Assembly: GCA_016711605.1 (NCBI GenBank)
Contig: JADJSS010000044.1
Coordinates: forward strand, 1-64,000
Direction of reading: 5' to 3'
Length of the DNA: 64,000 nucleotides
Source: Saprospirales bacterium
GTDB lineage: Bacteria; Bacteroidota; Bacteroidia; Chitinophagales; JADIYW01
The notes below the pieces were generated by a model that worked only from the letters and a program-made list of their open reading frames with translations, had not been told where the DNA came from and made no database searches. Shown one piece after another: positions 48,899-57,317 of this stretch. How positions within the stretch are numbered: the first letter of the stretch is position 1; each line of letters starts with the position of its first letter. Both the position numbers and the translations under genes were made by a program.

Positions 48899-48929
48899 AA
48901 AATGGCGTCGTAATGATGCCATTTTTTTT
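48899..48929. terminator. bidirectional intrinsic terminator
   Basis: AAAATGGCGTC (48899-48909) pairs with GATGCCATTTT (48915-48925) with one mismatch, followed by a run of T. It lies between convergent genes. Confidence 0.8.
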
Positions 48930-49683
48930 AATGATTATACGCGATAAATATGCTAAATAAAAAACTAGCAACAATCTGTAACAACATATTATCAAAACCA
49001 CTTGGCGAAAAAGCTTCAGTTAATGTACAGATTACAGCTGTTAACAATAGCCATAAAAAACTAATTGAAAACGTACCATGAAAAGGATACAATATAAACA
49101 ATGGTACAATTAAGGACGCAACAAAAACAGCAGCACTACCTTCAATACTTCTATAAGAAATTTTCGATTTGTCAAAACTAAAAACACGATAAGTATGTTT
49201 GCCAAAATAGGTTCCGATTGGTTCAGCAATCGCATCGCCAATGCCTGTAATTGCATAGCCAAAAATGGCAAATGGTCCAAATAATAAATTAGAAAATACA
49301 CCACCAAAAAAAGTTGCCAAATACGAATACACAATATATTTTGTTCTGAATGGTGCATCTTTTTCGCGTGCAAGTGCTTCATAAAACAAGTTGCCATCGC
49401 CTTTTATGATTGCGTAAATCAACACCAACGTAACTGACCAACCTAAAATAAAAACGGCTGGCAAACCCATTTTTTGTTGACAACCAAATGCTGCAATAAA
49501 AATAAAAAAATGAAAAAGTTTGCGTGAGAAACCAGTTCGCCATTTCAATGTTTGCTTACAAAATCCTGCTATAAATAAACTTAAAAAAGAAAACAAAATA
49601 GCAATTGGAAAAAACCAGCTAATTAGTTTTATCGATGGAAAATTATCTGTAAAAAAATCAAGAAACGTGTGAATATATTGCAT
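48928..49683 (-). CDS. CTP-dependent polyprenol/phytol/dolichol kinase-like membrane protein
   Basis: A 251-residue integral membrane protein with about seven helices. The family region FGYAITGIGDAIAEPIGTYFGKHTYRVFSFDKSKISYRSIEGSAAVF (about 140-185) matches the GDG.AD..G..FG....K....KS.EGS core of the SEC59/VTE5 (dolichol kinase/phytol kinase) group, which phosphorylates long-chain isoprenoid alcohols with CTP. The stop of the GNAT gene and the start of this one share position 49683, so they are coupled. An isoprenoid-alcohol kinase near the SCP2/Atu-like cluster is suggestive, but the substrate is unproven. Confidence 0.7.
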   Translation of the reverse strand: MQYIHTFLDFFTDNFPSIKLISWFFPIAILFSFLSLFIAGFCKQTLKWRTGFSRKLFHFFIFIAAFGCQQKMGLPAVFILGWSVTLVLIYAIIKGDGNLFYEALAREKDAPFRTKYIVYSYLATFFGGVFSNLLFGPFAIFGYAITGIGDAIAEPIGTYFGKHTYRVFSFDKSKISYRSIEGSAAVFVASLIVPLFILYPFHGTFSISFLWLLLTAVICTLTEAFSPSGFDNMLLQIVASFLFSIFIAYNH

Positions 49684-50123
49684 TACAAATTTTTATAAAA
49701 TCTCTTAGACATAAACAAATAACCATTCTTTTCATAAAAGCGATGTGCATCTAAACGCTTGATATTGCTGGTTAACTCTAACCTTGAAACGTGATGTTGT
49801 TTGCAGATATCTTCTAAAAACTTCAGGAACTCAGATCCATTATTTTTATTTCTGTGCTTTTCATCTACACAAAAAGCAGTCAATCGTGCTCTTGGTTTTG
49901 GCTCATGAATAAACTGCGTAAAATGGAGTTCTGCAAATGCCATCACTGTTTCATCTTCTTTTGCTACAAAGATGCAATATTCAGGATGTTCTGTGTTTTT
50001 TTTAAGATTGTTTAACAGCGTTTCTTTTGAAATAAAATGTTCGAGCTGATGAACCAATGAAAGAATAGCATCAGCGTCATTTAATGTTGCTTCTATAAAA
50101 ATTATATCATTATTGGAATGCAT
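49683..50123 (-). CDS. GNAT-family N-acetyltransferase
   Basis: A 146-residue single GNAT domain. It has IFIEATLNDADAILSLVHQLEHF at the start, FCVDEKHRNKNNGSEFLKFLEDICKQ (the pyrophosphate-binding turn, with the R..G.G motif modified to RNKNNGSE) and SNIKRLDAHRFYEKNGYLF at the end. The substrate is unknown. Its stop overlaps the downstream polyprenol-kinase-like gene by one base. Confidence 0.8.
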   Translation of the reverse strand: MHSNNDIIFIEATLNDADAILSLVHQLEHFISKETLLNNLKKNTEHPEYCIFVAKEDETVMAFAELHFTQFIHEPKPRARLTAFCVDEKHRNKNNGSEFLKFLEDICKQHHVSRLELTSNIKRLDAHRFYEKNGYLFMSKRFYKNL

Positions 50124-50149
50124 TTTTACACTATCACTTTCACCTACTT

Positions 50150-51016
50150 TTATTCAAAATTCACTACACCAAACTCTTTGATGCCTGTTAACTGAAAACT
50201 AATTTCCCAAAGTCGATCTGCATTGTCTGAACTGATAGCTTCCATAGATGGAATAGTAGGATTTTTTCTGTACCAATACAAACCAGTTTTGTTTTGTACT
50301 TCAGGCGAAGTTGCCAGATATATCGAGGTTTGCGCTCCTTTTTCTGGTGAAGTCAACACAAACCCAAAATTGTCCATCAAAACTTTCATCAATGGATTTC
50401 CACTTCTACCAAAATTGGAATTTATATTTCCAGGATGCAGACAATTTACAGTAATGTTTGTATTGTTTTTTAAATTTTTGGATAATTTTTTATTGAACAA
50501 AATATTCATCAGTTTCGTATGTCCGTATTGCAACCATGAATTAAAAAATTGTTCTGCTTGCAAATCGTTCCAACGCATTCCACCAAACCGATGCGCTAAC
50601 GATGCCACATTGATGATACGTGCTTTATCTGCAGCTTTCAATAAATCCAGCAAATAATGCGTTACTAAAAAATAGCCAAGATGATTGGTGGCAAACATCA
50701 TTTCTAAACCTTCATCATTAGTTTGCCGTTCACCAATAATTGCTCCAGCATTATTTATTAGCACATCAATGTGATTGTACTTCATTCTAAATTCTTTGGC
50801 AAATTTTTTAATAGAAGCATGTGATGAAAAATCACAAATAAATAAATCGCAATTATTTAAACCAGTCAATGCATTTATATCTTCTTGCACTGCTTTTGCT
50901 TTTGTTTCATTTCTGCAAACCAATACAACTTGTGCACCCATTTTTGCAATTTCAGTTGCTGTTACTCGACCGATTCCTGAATTTCCACCTGTTATTACTA
51001 CTGTTTTTCCTTTCAT
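50150..51016 (-). CDS. SDR-family NAD(P)-dependent oxidoreductase (retinol-dehydrogenase-like)
   Basis: A 288-residue classical SDR. It has the cofactor motif TGGNSGIG (residues 8-15), NNAG near 89-92, and the catalytic YxxxK as YGHTKLMN near 164-168. Hydrophobic C-terminal segments fit substrates such as retinol, farnesol or fatty alcohols. It is intact. It lies next to the SCP2 gene on the same strand but is separated by two hairpins, so it is probably a separate transcript. The atu cluster of Pseudomonas also contains SDR genes (atuB, atuG), which makes an allied role possible. Confidence 0.85.
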   Translation of the reverse strand: MKGKTVVITGGNSGIGRVTATEIAKMGAQVVLVCRNETKAKAVQEDINALTGLNNCDLFICDFSSHASIKKFAKEFRMKYNHIDVLINNAGAIIGERQTNDEGLEMMFATNHLGYFLVTHYLLDLLKAADKARIINVASLAHRFGGMRWNDLQAEQFFNSWLQYGHTKLMNILFNKKLSKNLKNNTNITVNCLHPGNINSNFGRSGNPLMKVLMDNFGFVLTSPEKGAQTSIYLATSPEVQNKTGLYWYRKNPTIPSMEAISSDNADRLWEISFQLTGIKEFGVVNFE

Positions 51017-51048
51017 TACTTGATATTACTGAATGAAATTAAACAAAA

Positions 51049-51074
51049 AAAGGATAGCACTGATGCTATCCTTT
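51049..51074 (-). terminator. intrinsic hairpin between the SCP2 and SDR genes
   Basis: AAAGGATAGCA (51049-51059) pairs with TGCTATCCTTT (51064-51074), a perfect 11-bp stem. On the minus strand it is followed by a run of T. Confidence 0.8.
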
Positions 51075-51211
51075 GTTTTCATAGTTTTAAGTTTTTTCAA
51101 AGTTTTCTTTTATGGTATTTGTAATTCAATATTAAACTAAATTTTAATCAACAAAAAATCGAATGAGTAACCGGTAATTTTTAATGAGTATTCGGTAAAA
51201 ATGAAATAAAA

Positions 51212-51235
51212 AAAACAGTTCTTTCGAACTGTTTT
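51212..51235 (-). terminator. intrinsic terminator of the SCP2 gene
   Basis: AAAACAGTTC (51212-51221) pairs with GAACTGTTTT (51226-51235), a perfect 10-bp stem with a four-base loop. On the minus strand a T-run follows. Confidence 0.8.
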
Positions 51236-51287
51236 CTTATAAAGTCAATTGTGAATTGTTATTCATCAATAGAAAATCAATCATTAA

Positions 51288-51614
51288 TTATGCAGCTTCT
51301 AAATCGCTGAACATACCAATAAACTTAAGCATCGCACCTAAATTTGTGATTTTAATTTTTCCCATCATCACTGCCATTTGTCTGTTCACTCTTCCTAATT
51401 CTGCATCTTCAAAATCTGTTGCTAATGATGAAATTACACAATCAGCTTCACCATGCAATCCTTCTTGCACCGTGCAAACTCCATCAGCTACAATTGCTGT
51501 AAATTCGCCACCAGTTTCACCTTCTAAATTAAATTGAAAAGTGCCACTTTGTCCTGCAGCTTCTTCTGCTTTTAATCTGCTTGGCAATGCTAATACGATT
51601 TCTCTTGCTGTCAT
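51288..51614 (-). CDS. stand-alone SCP2 sterol-carrier domain protein
   Basis: A 108-residue SCP2 fold. It has MTAREIVLALPSRLK at the start, a central beta sheet (FQFNLEGETGGEFTAIVADG, then GLHGEADCVISS) and the C-terminal helix region GRVNRQMAVMMGKIKITNLGAMLKF with the typical MxGK(I/L)KxxG. These small proteins bind fatty acyl-CoAs, sterols or isoprenoids. The same domain is fused to the two acyl-CoA dehydrogenases at 59.7 and 61.3 kb. It is transcribed divergently from the catabolic operon, from a region with two operator-like sites. Confidence 0.88.
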   Translation of the reverse strand: MTAREIVLALPSRLKAEEAAGQSGTFQFNLEGETGGEFTAIVADGVCTVQEGLHGEADCVISSLATDFEDAELGRVNRQMAVMMGKIKITNLGAMLKFIGMFSDLEAA

Positions 51615-51653
51615 TTTTTATAAATTTTTATTGTTTTGAATTAATTTAATAAA

Positions 51654-51685
51654 CAAATGTAAAAAAGTATTTTCAATTAAACAAA
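51654..51685 (-). promoter_or_regulatory. promoter of the SCP2 gene
   Basis: On the minus strand, TTTG (51682-51685), 20 bases, then TACATTTG (51654-51661), an exact TAnnTTTG. The start codon lies about 40 bases downstream. An operator-like site lies five bases upstream of the -33 element. Confidence 0.65.
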
Positions 51686-51690
51686 TTTAT

Positions 51691-51707
51691 ACCAAACGTT
51701 CGTTTGT
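51691..51707. promoter_or_regulatory. operator-like palindrome, site 1
   Basis: ACCAAACGTTCGTTTGT. The half sites CAAACG (51693-51698) and CGTTTG (51701-51706) form a perfect inverted pair with a two-base spacer. The first 14 bases recur at 51778-51791. It is positioned just upstream of the SCP2 -33 element. The shape suits a TetR-family dimer, which is inference. Confidence 0.65.
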
Positions 51708-51777
51708 TAATATTTTACAAAATATTGATTTTCAATAAAATAAAAATATTTAACGAAAAATTTACACTAAATATTTT

Positions 51778-51794
51778 ACCAAACGTTCGTTCAA
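51778..51794. promoter_or_regulatory. operator-like palindrome, site 2
   Basis: ACCAAACGTTCGTTCAA. It is identical to site 1 over 14 bases, with the right half slightly degenerate. It lies 11 bases upstream of a possible -33 TTTG (51806-51809) for the plus-strand operon. The two site centres are 87 bases apart. Confidence 0.6.
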
Positions 51795-51863
51795 ATAGAA
51801 ACTTTTTTGTAAACTTGTTAATCTTATTAATCCATAAATCTGTTCATCCAAATTCAGACAATA

Positions 51864-53482
51864 ATGAGCGTCATAAAATCTAAAATAAACACCAACTCAG
51901 CAGCTTACAAAGACAACTATCAAAAGATGTTGGCGAAAATTGAAGAGTTGAATAAGCATCTGAAACAATCACTTTTTCAAGGTGAAGAAAAACACTTGGC
52001 AAAAGCAAAATCGCAAGGCAAATTTTTAGCACGCGAACGCATCGAACTACTGCTCGACCAAGATTCACCTTTTTTAGAGTTGTTGCCATTAGCAGGACTT
52101 GGTGTAAAAGGTGGTTTCGGAACTGGTGGTACCATGGTTTCAGGCATCGGTTTTGTTTCAGGTAAAATGTGTTTAATTACAGCAAACGTTGGTACCAATA
52201 AAGGTGGCGCAATTGATATTGCCACGCTGAAAAAAGCATTGCGTATTAATGAAATAGGAGTAGAAAATAATTTGCCTGCTATAAATTTAGTAGAAAGTGC
52301 AGGCGCAAACTTACCAGACCAAGCACAAGTTTTTAATTTAGGTGGAAATAATTTTAAAGAAATTACACGTCGTTCAAAAAAAGGAATTCCAACAATTTCT
52401 ATAGTTTTTGGTAACTCAACGGCTGGTGGTGCTTACATTCCAGGCATGAGTGATTATGTCATCATGATAAAAAATAAAGCAAAAGTATTTTTGGCTGGAC
52501 CACCATTAGTTAAAATGGCAACGAATGAAATTGTGGATGATGAAACTTTAGGTGGCGCAGAAATGCATTCCAAAATTTCAGGCGTTTCTGATTATTTAGC
52601 ACAAGATGAATTAGACGGAATCAGAATTGCACGTGAGTTAATGTCTAATCTTAATTTAAATTCTGAAATCACTTCCGAAACTTCGGAACTGAAATCTGAA
52701 ATTTCTTATAAAGAACCAAACTATCCAATCGATGAACTACTAGGCATTGTTTCAGTTGACACTAAAGTTCCATTCGATTGTCGCGAAGTAATTGCACGCA
52801 TTGTGGATGGTTCTGAATTTCATGAATTCAAAAAGAATATGGCTCTACGTTGATTTGTGGTTATGCAAAAATGCACGGCTATCCAATAGCTATCATTGGT
52901 AACAACGGTGTTCTATTCAATGATTCAGCCAACAAAGGCGCGCACTTTATTCAGTTGTGCAATATGAACCACACACCTATTTTGTTCTTGCAAAACATTA
53001 CTGGTTTTATGGTTGGAAAAGAATACGAACAAAACGGTATGATCAAAGATGGTGCAAAAATGATTAATGCAGTTTCCAATTCTGAAGTACCGATGTTTAC
53101 GTTAATGATGGGTGCGAGTTTTGGTGCAGGAAATTATGCGATGTGCGGTCGTGCTTACAATCCACGATTTTTATTTTCATATCCAAATAGCATGATTGCT
53201 GTTATGGGTTCTGAACAATTAGCTGGTGTAATGCAAATGGTCAGTCGAGAAGCAGCAATAAAATCAGGACAACAATTTGACGAAGCACAAGCTGCACAAA
53301 TGAAAGAATTTATGAAAGGCGAAATTGAAAAACAAAGTAATGCATTTTTCGCAACCGGCCAGCTTTGGGACGACGGCATCATCGATCCAAGAGACACGCG
53401 ACATGTATTTGGTTTGGTATTAGCGTTAACATACATGAACGAAGTTAAAGGAACAAATAGTTATGGTATTTATCGAATGTGA
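51864..53482 (+). CDS. acyl-CoA carboxylase carboxyltransferase subunit (geranyl-/methylcrotonyl-CoA type; one frameshift)
   Basis: A 539-residue biotin-dependent carboxyltransferase if repaired. The N half has LELLPLAGLGVKGGFGTGG and NLVESAGANLPDQAQVF, then GNSTAGGAYIPGMSDYVIM (the acyl-CoA site). The C half has GNNGVLFNDSANKGAHFIQLCN, DGAKMINAVSNSEVP and SFGAGNYAMCGRAYNPRF (the carboxybiotin site). One frame break occurs in the A5 run at 52830-52834; a sixth A restores FKKEYGSTLICGYAKMHG, the family consensus. MCC beta (LiuB) and geranyl-CoA carboxylase beta (AtuC) cannot be told apart by eye; the AtuA genes downstream favour the latter or a related substrate. An in-frame mini-repeat occupies the linker between halves. 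Confidence 0.88.
52661..52705. repeat. in-frame palindromic mini-repeat in the carboxyltransferase linker
   Basis: This 45-base tract contains TTCCGAA-AC-TTCGGAA plus repeated CTGAAATC / CTGAAAT words. It encodes SEITSETSELKSEIS between the N- and C-terminal carboxyltransferase domains. Confidence 0.65.
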
Positions 53483-53537
53483 TTATAACTGCAAAAAAAA
53501 TAAATGTATCAAACTCAAAAATAGCAATGTCCAAATT

Positions 53538-53567
53538 TCCCCTCTTGAGAGGGGATTAAGGGGTGTG
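53538..53567. repeat. intergenic palindromic repeat
   Basis: CCCCTC-TTGA-GAGGGG (53539-53554) is a perfect palindromic stem followed by ATTAAGGGGTGTG. This word set recurs between genes in many Bacteroidota. It lies between the two acyl-CoA carboxylase subunit genes and may act as a transcript-stability or attenuation hairpin. Confidence 0.65.
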
Positions 53568-53582
53568 TAAAAAAATAATATC

Positions 53583-55574
53583 ATGTCAACTCAAAATAAA
53601 ATAACAAAACTCTTAGTAGCAAATCGTGGTGAAATAGCAATACGCATTTTTAAAACATGCAGAGAAATGGGCATCGCCACCGTAGCCGTATTTTCTGATG
53701 CTGACGAACAGGCGCTGTTTGTAAAATATGCTGACGAAGCTGTTCGTATTGGTGGCAAGCAACCGAATGAATCTTATTTAGTTATAGATAAGATTATTGA
53801 TGCAGCGAAACAAACTGGTGCAAATGCTATTCATCCAGGTTATGGCTTCTTAAGTGAAAAAGTAGAATTCGCACAACGTGTTATCGATGAAAATATTATT
53901 TGGGTCGGACCGCATCCAAAAGCGATTGAAGTTATGGGTTCGAAAATTGGTGCAAAAAAAATCATGCAATCGCACAATGTACCAACCATTCCTGGTTATC
54001 AAGGCGATGATCAAACTGAAGCAACCATCAAAGCAAAAGCCATTGAAATTGGTTTTCCTGTTTTATTAAAAGCAAGTGCTGGTGGTGGCGGAAAAGGTAT
54101 GCGTATTGTTCGACAAGAAAGTGAATTAGATAAAGCTATCAATGAAGCAAAATCTGAAGCATTGAATGGTTTTGGTGATGATACTCTTTTAATAGAAAAA
54201 TATTTCGATACATCACGACATGTTGAGTTTCAAATCTTTGGTGATAAACATGGAAATGCCTTGCATTTATTTGAACGCGAATGCAGTATTCAACGCCGTT
54301 ATCAGAAAGTAGTAGAAGAAAGTCCATCGCCATTTATTACAGAAGATACACGCAAAAAAATGGGCGATGCTGCGGTCGCTGCCTGCAAAGCCATTCAATA
54401 TGACAATGCTGGAACGGTAGAGTTTATTGTAGCTCCAGACCAATCCTTTTATTTTTTAGAAGTGAATACACGTTTGCAAGTAGAGCATCCTGTAACAGAA
54501 GAAGTAACTGGTTTAGATTTGGTACGTTTGCAAATTGAGGTAGCAGAAGGCAATGCTATTCCATTTAAACAAGATGAAATTACACAAAACGGACACGCTA
54601 TTGAAGTGCGTGTTTATGCAGAAGATGCAGGCAATAATTTCTTACCTGTCAGCGGAAAAATATTGGATTGGATTCCAGCAAATATAGATGGTTTGCGTTA
54701 TGATACAGGTATTGAAAGTGGTTCTGAAATTTCTACTTTTTATGATCCGATGATTGCAAAAATTATTGCAAAAGGAAAAAATCGTTCGGAAGCAATTGCA
54801 AAAATGACTTTAGCTTTACAAGAATTAGTATTAACTGGTTTTACTACGAACAAGAATTTCCTAACTGCAATTTTGCAACATGAAGATTTCAAAAAAGGTG
54901 ATTTTGATACTCATTTTTTAGATAAAAAATTTAAGTATGAAGGCGAAAAATATCCGCAAGAAACATTGGATATATTGACTTGTGCTTTACAACAATATCG
55001 TTTTTTACAAAGAGAAAATAACAGAACTATTGCACAAGGCGTGCCTGCAGGCTGGCGTAACAATGCTTATCAATCTCAACAGGAAAAATATAGTTTTGGT
55101 GGATTTGAATTTTTAGTAGCATATAAAAATGAAAATGGAACATTAAACATCTCATTTGCTGAGAAAAGTTTTACTTCACGCGCGTGTCATCCTGAACTTG
55201 TTTCAGGATCTAACTGGCACACTTTCGAAATCAATAATATTCGTCGCAAATTCTTCTTCTCACAAAATGGCAACCAATACTTTGTACATTCACCGCAACT
55301 CGGACAAATTGTTTTACTAAGCGTAGATAAATTTCCAAATCCTTTAGAAGAAACTGTGAAAGGTGGTTACATTGCACCAATGCCTGGCGAAGTGACTACA
55401 GTATTAGTAAAACCTGGCGATTCCGTAAAATCAGGTGATGCATTATTAAAAATGATTTCTATGAAAATGGAAAGCACCATTGAAGCACATACCGATGGCG
55501 AAGTGGAAGAAGTTTATGTAAGCGACAAACAATTTGTAGAAGCTGGAACATTGTTGTTAAAGATGAAAGAGTAA
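53583..55574 (+). CDS. acyl-CoA carboxylase biotin carboxylase/biotin carrier subunit
   Basis: A 663-residue alpha subunit. The biotin carboxylase part (about 1-450) has VANRGEIAIRIFKTCREMGI, AIHPGYGFLSE, the ATP-grasp glycine loop LLKASAGGGGKGMRIV (about 159-174), ERECSIQRRYQKVVEE and FLEVNTRLQVEHPVTE. A linker and BT-like region (about 460-580) leads to a C-terminal biotinyl domain with the biotin-accepting lysine in MKMES (K628). It is partner to the carboxyltransferase upstream. Residues 533-543 (RACHPELVSGS) are encoded by a mobile-type palindrome and look like a foreign insert in the linker. Either AtuF/LiuD-like; substrate uncertain. Confidence 0.9.
   Translation: MSTQNKITKLLVANRGEIAIRIFKTCREMGIATVAVFSDADEQALFVKYADEAVRIGGKQPNESYLVIDKIIDAAKQTGANAIHPGYGFLSEKVEFAQRVIDENIIWVGPHPKAIEVMGSKIGAKKIMQSHNVPTIPGYQGDDQTEATIKAKAIEIGFPVLLKASAGGGGKGMRIVRQESELDKAINEAKSEALNGFGDDTLLIEKYFDTSRHVEFQIFGDKHGNALHLFERECSIQRRYQKVVEESPSPFITEDTRKKMGDAAVAACKAIQYDNAGTVEFIVAPDQSFYFLEVNTRLQVEHPVTEEVTGLDLVRLQIEVAEGNAIPFKQDEITQNGHAIEVRVYAEDAGNNFLPVSGKILDWIPANIDGLRYDTGIESGSEISTFYDPMIAKIIAKGKNRSEAIAKMTLALQELVLTGFTTNKNFLTAILQHEDFKKGDFDTHFLDKKFKYEGEKYPQETLDILTCALQQYRFLQRENNRTIAQGVPAGWRNNAYQSQQEKYSFGGFEFLVAYKNENGTLNISFAEKSFTSRACHPELVSGSNWHTFEINNIRRKFFFSQNGNQYFVHSPQLGQIVLLSVDKFPNPLEETVKGGYIAPMPGEVTTVLVKPGDSVKSGDALLKMISMKMESTIEAHTDGEVEEVYVSDKQFVEAGTLLLKMKE
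55186..55211. repeat. in-frame CHPELVSGS-type palindromic repeat in the biotin carboxylase gene
   Basis: ATCCTGAA (55190-55197 region) pairs with TTCAGGAT across CTTGT, within GTCATCCTGAACTTGTTTCA and the GGATCT that follows. Translated in frame it gives CHPELVSGS, a peptide well known from spurious or inserted repeat-encoded stretches across bacterial genomes. It lies in the linker before the biotinyl domain. Confidence 0.8.
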
Positions 55575-55600
55575 TGTAACAATTTAAAAAATAAATTACA

Positions 55601-56400
55601 ATGAAAACGAGCAAGATAAAATATCATGATTCAATCAAAAATTGGAAATCCAAATATTGTTTTATATTTTTATTTTGATAATTATAGTAATTGTATTAAA
55701 AACTGGTTTGTAGATTATCAATTATCCATTATATAAAATAAAAGATGAAATTTACATCCAAATGAAATTGGTGATGCAATTGGTGGAATGACTGCACCAA
55801 TTATTGGTTTATTTTGTTCTTAGTTTATATTGCATTTAGAGCTCAAATTAATGCAAATGAAGATTAAAGTACAAAATAATAGAGATATAGCTTATAGATA
55901 TTTAAATTATCAAATTTAATTATCAGAAATTAATGAAATAAAAATAAATAAACTTAAAGTATTAAACTTTATAATAAAATAATTCTAATGTTAATCCACC
56001 TTAACAGGTTTAAATCAATTAAAAGCAGTATTTAAATCCAAAATTTCAGAAAAATCAAATTAAAAAATTACGAATTGTTCTTGGACAAGAATTATGTTTA
56101 AAAATTATAAGTAATTATCTTTTGCAATATGAACAAAAAATTCAAAATTAAAATTAAATATTAATATAAATTAAAAGAATATTTTATTAAAACAATCTAA
56201 AACATACTACGAATTTCACTTTAACCTAAAAAATATGAACAATACTAAAAAAAATATCAACAAATTAAATAATAAATGAACAATTACTTTTATCAATAAT
56301 AAAATATGGATGAAATTAAAAAATTTAATACAAAATATGAAACTTATATATAATAATTAATCAATCAATTTGAAAAAATAAATTTAAATCTAATTAATAA
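55601..56400 (+). pseudogene. decayed gene for a membrane-anchored hypothetical protein
   Basis: The gap 55575-56416 has no long ORF and is far more AT-rich than its flanks. Piecewise translation from the ATG at 55601 gives MKTSKIKYHDSIKNWK, a hydrophobic segment, then HPNEIGDAIGGMTAPIIGLF, VYIAFRAQINANED and later RIVLGQELCLKIISNYLLQYEQKI. The IGD(A/T)IGG(M/I)TAP...I...A(F/L)(R/K)AQI(N/D)ANE core resembles a group of hypothetical membrane-anchored Bacteroidota proteins, some annotated as putative phage abortive-infection proteins. Many indels or stops break it. It splits the catabolic operon between the carboxylase and enoyl-CoA hydratase genes. Confidence 0.45.
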
Positions 56401-56416
56401 AAAATCATAAATCAAA

Positions 56417-57241
56417 ATGCTATACACACAAGAACAAATCTCCAATTTCTCCGAACAAAGCTTCGCTTATTTAATTGTCGAAGAAAAAGAAAACGTGTTA
56501 ACTATTACACTCAATCGTCCTGAAAAACGCAACGCCTTTCACATGCCATTGGCAAACGAATTAGCGTATGCATTAGCGTATGCACATTATACAAATGCAG
56601 TTTGGTGCGTGGTACTAAAAGCAAACGGTCCAACCTTTTGTGCAGGTGCAGATTTAAAAGCATTCGCTGGCGATGATACCACAGAAAAACCATCTACGAT
56701 TCCAATGCCAAAAGATATGGTAAAACTCGGCGATGAATTCAATGGCTTGCACAAACCATGCATTGCACAAGTACACGCAGATGTTTATGCAGGTGGCTTT
56801 TTAATGATTGGTGGTGCCACACATGTAGTTGCTGTAGAATCTGCAAAATTCGGCTTACCAGAAGTAAAACGCGGCATCTTTCCATTTCAGGTAATGGCAA
56901 CTTTAGAACCATTAATGTCGGCACGACAACTTTTAGATTTATGCTTACGAGCAAAAACACTAACAGCTCAAGAAGCCAAAGAAATCGGATTAGTTTCAGT
57001 TGTTGTTACAACAGAAAATTTAGAAGCAACCGTACAACAATTAGTTGCAGATATCAAAGAACAATCACCAACTGCCTTGCGTTTAGGATTAAAAGCATTT
57101 CAGGAAATGAAAAGCAAATCTGCAGACGACAAACACAAATATTTACATGCAATGTTGATGCAATGCTTACAAAGCAAAGACGCAGCAGAAGGTTTATTAG
57201 CATTTAAAGAAAAACGAAAAGCAAACTGGACAGGACAATAA
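56417..57241 (+). CDS. enoyl-CoA hydratase/isomerase family protein
   Basis: A 274-residue crotonase-fold protein. It has VLTITLNRPEKRNAFHMPLANELAYAL at the start, GPTFCAGADLKAFAG (oxyanion-hole loop, about 75-89), then KPCIAQVHADVYAGGFLMIGGATHVVA, where the second oxyanion position is present. A C-terminal helical region ends in EGLLAFKEKRKANW. By context it would hydrate the 3-methylglutaconyl-type product of the carboxylase (AtuE or LiuC role). The first 15 residues are an unusual extension before the fold begins. Confidence 0.85.
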   Translation: MLYTQEQISNFSEQSFAYLIVEEKENVLTITLNRPEKRNAFHMPLANELAYALAYAHYTNAVWCVVLKANGPTFCAGADLKAFAGDDTTEKPSTIPMPKDMVKLGDEFNGLHKPCIAQVHADVYAGGFLMIGGATHVVAVESAKFGLPEVKRGIFPFQVMATLEPLMSARQLLDLCLRAKTLTAQEAKEIGLVSVVVTTENLEATVQQLVADIKEQSPTALRLGLKAFQEMKSKSADDKHKYLHAMLMQCLQSKDAAEGLLAFKEKRKANWTGQ

Positions 57242-57248
57242 ATTAGTA

Positions 57249-57300
57249 ATCAGTATGCAGTATTAAGTATGCAGTCAATAACTGCCTACTGCCTACTAAA
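57249..57300. repeat. inverted CAGTATGCAGT / ACTGCCTACT mini-repeat
   Basis: Tandem AGTATGCAGT words at 57252-57275 face ACTGCCTACTGCCTACTA at 57281-57298. It lies between the hydratase stop and the atuA-like start. Confidence 0.55.
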
Positions 57301-57317
57301 AAACTTAATACTTTAAT

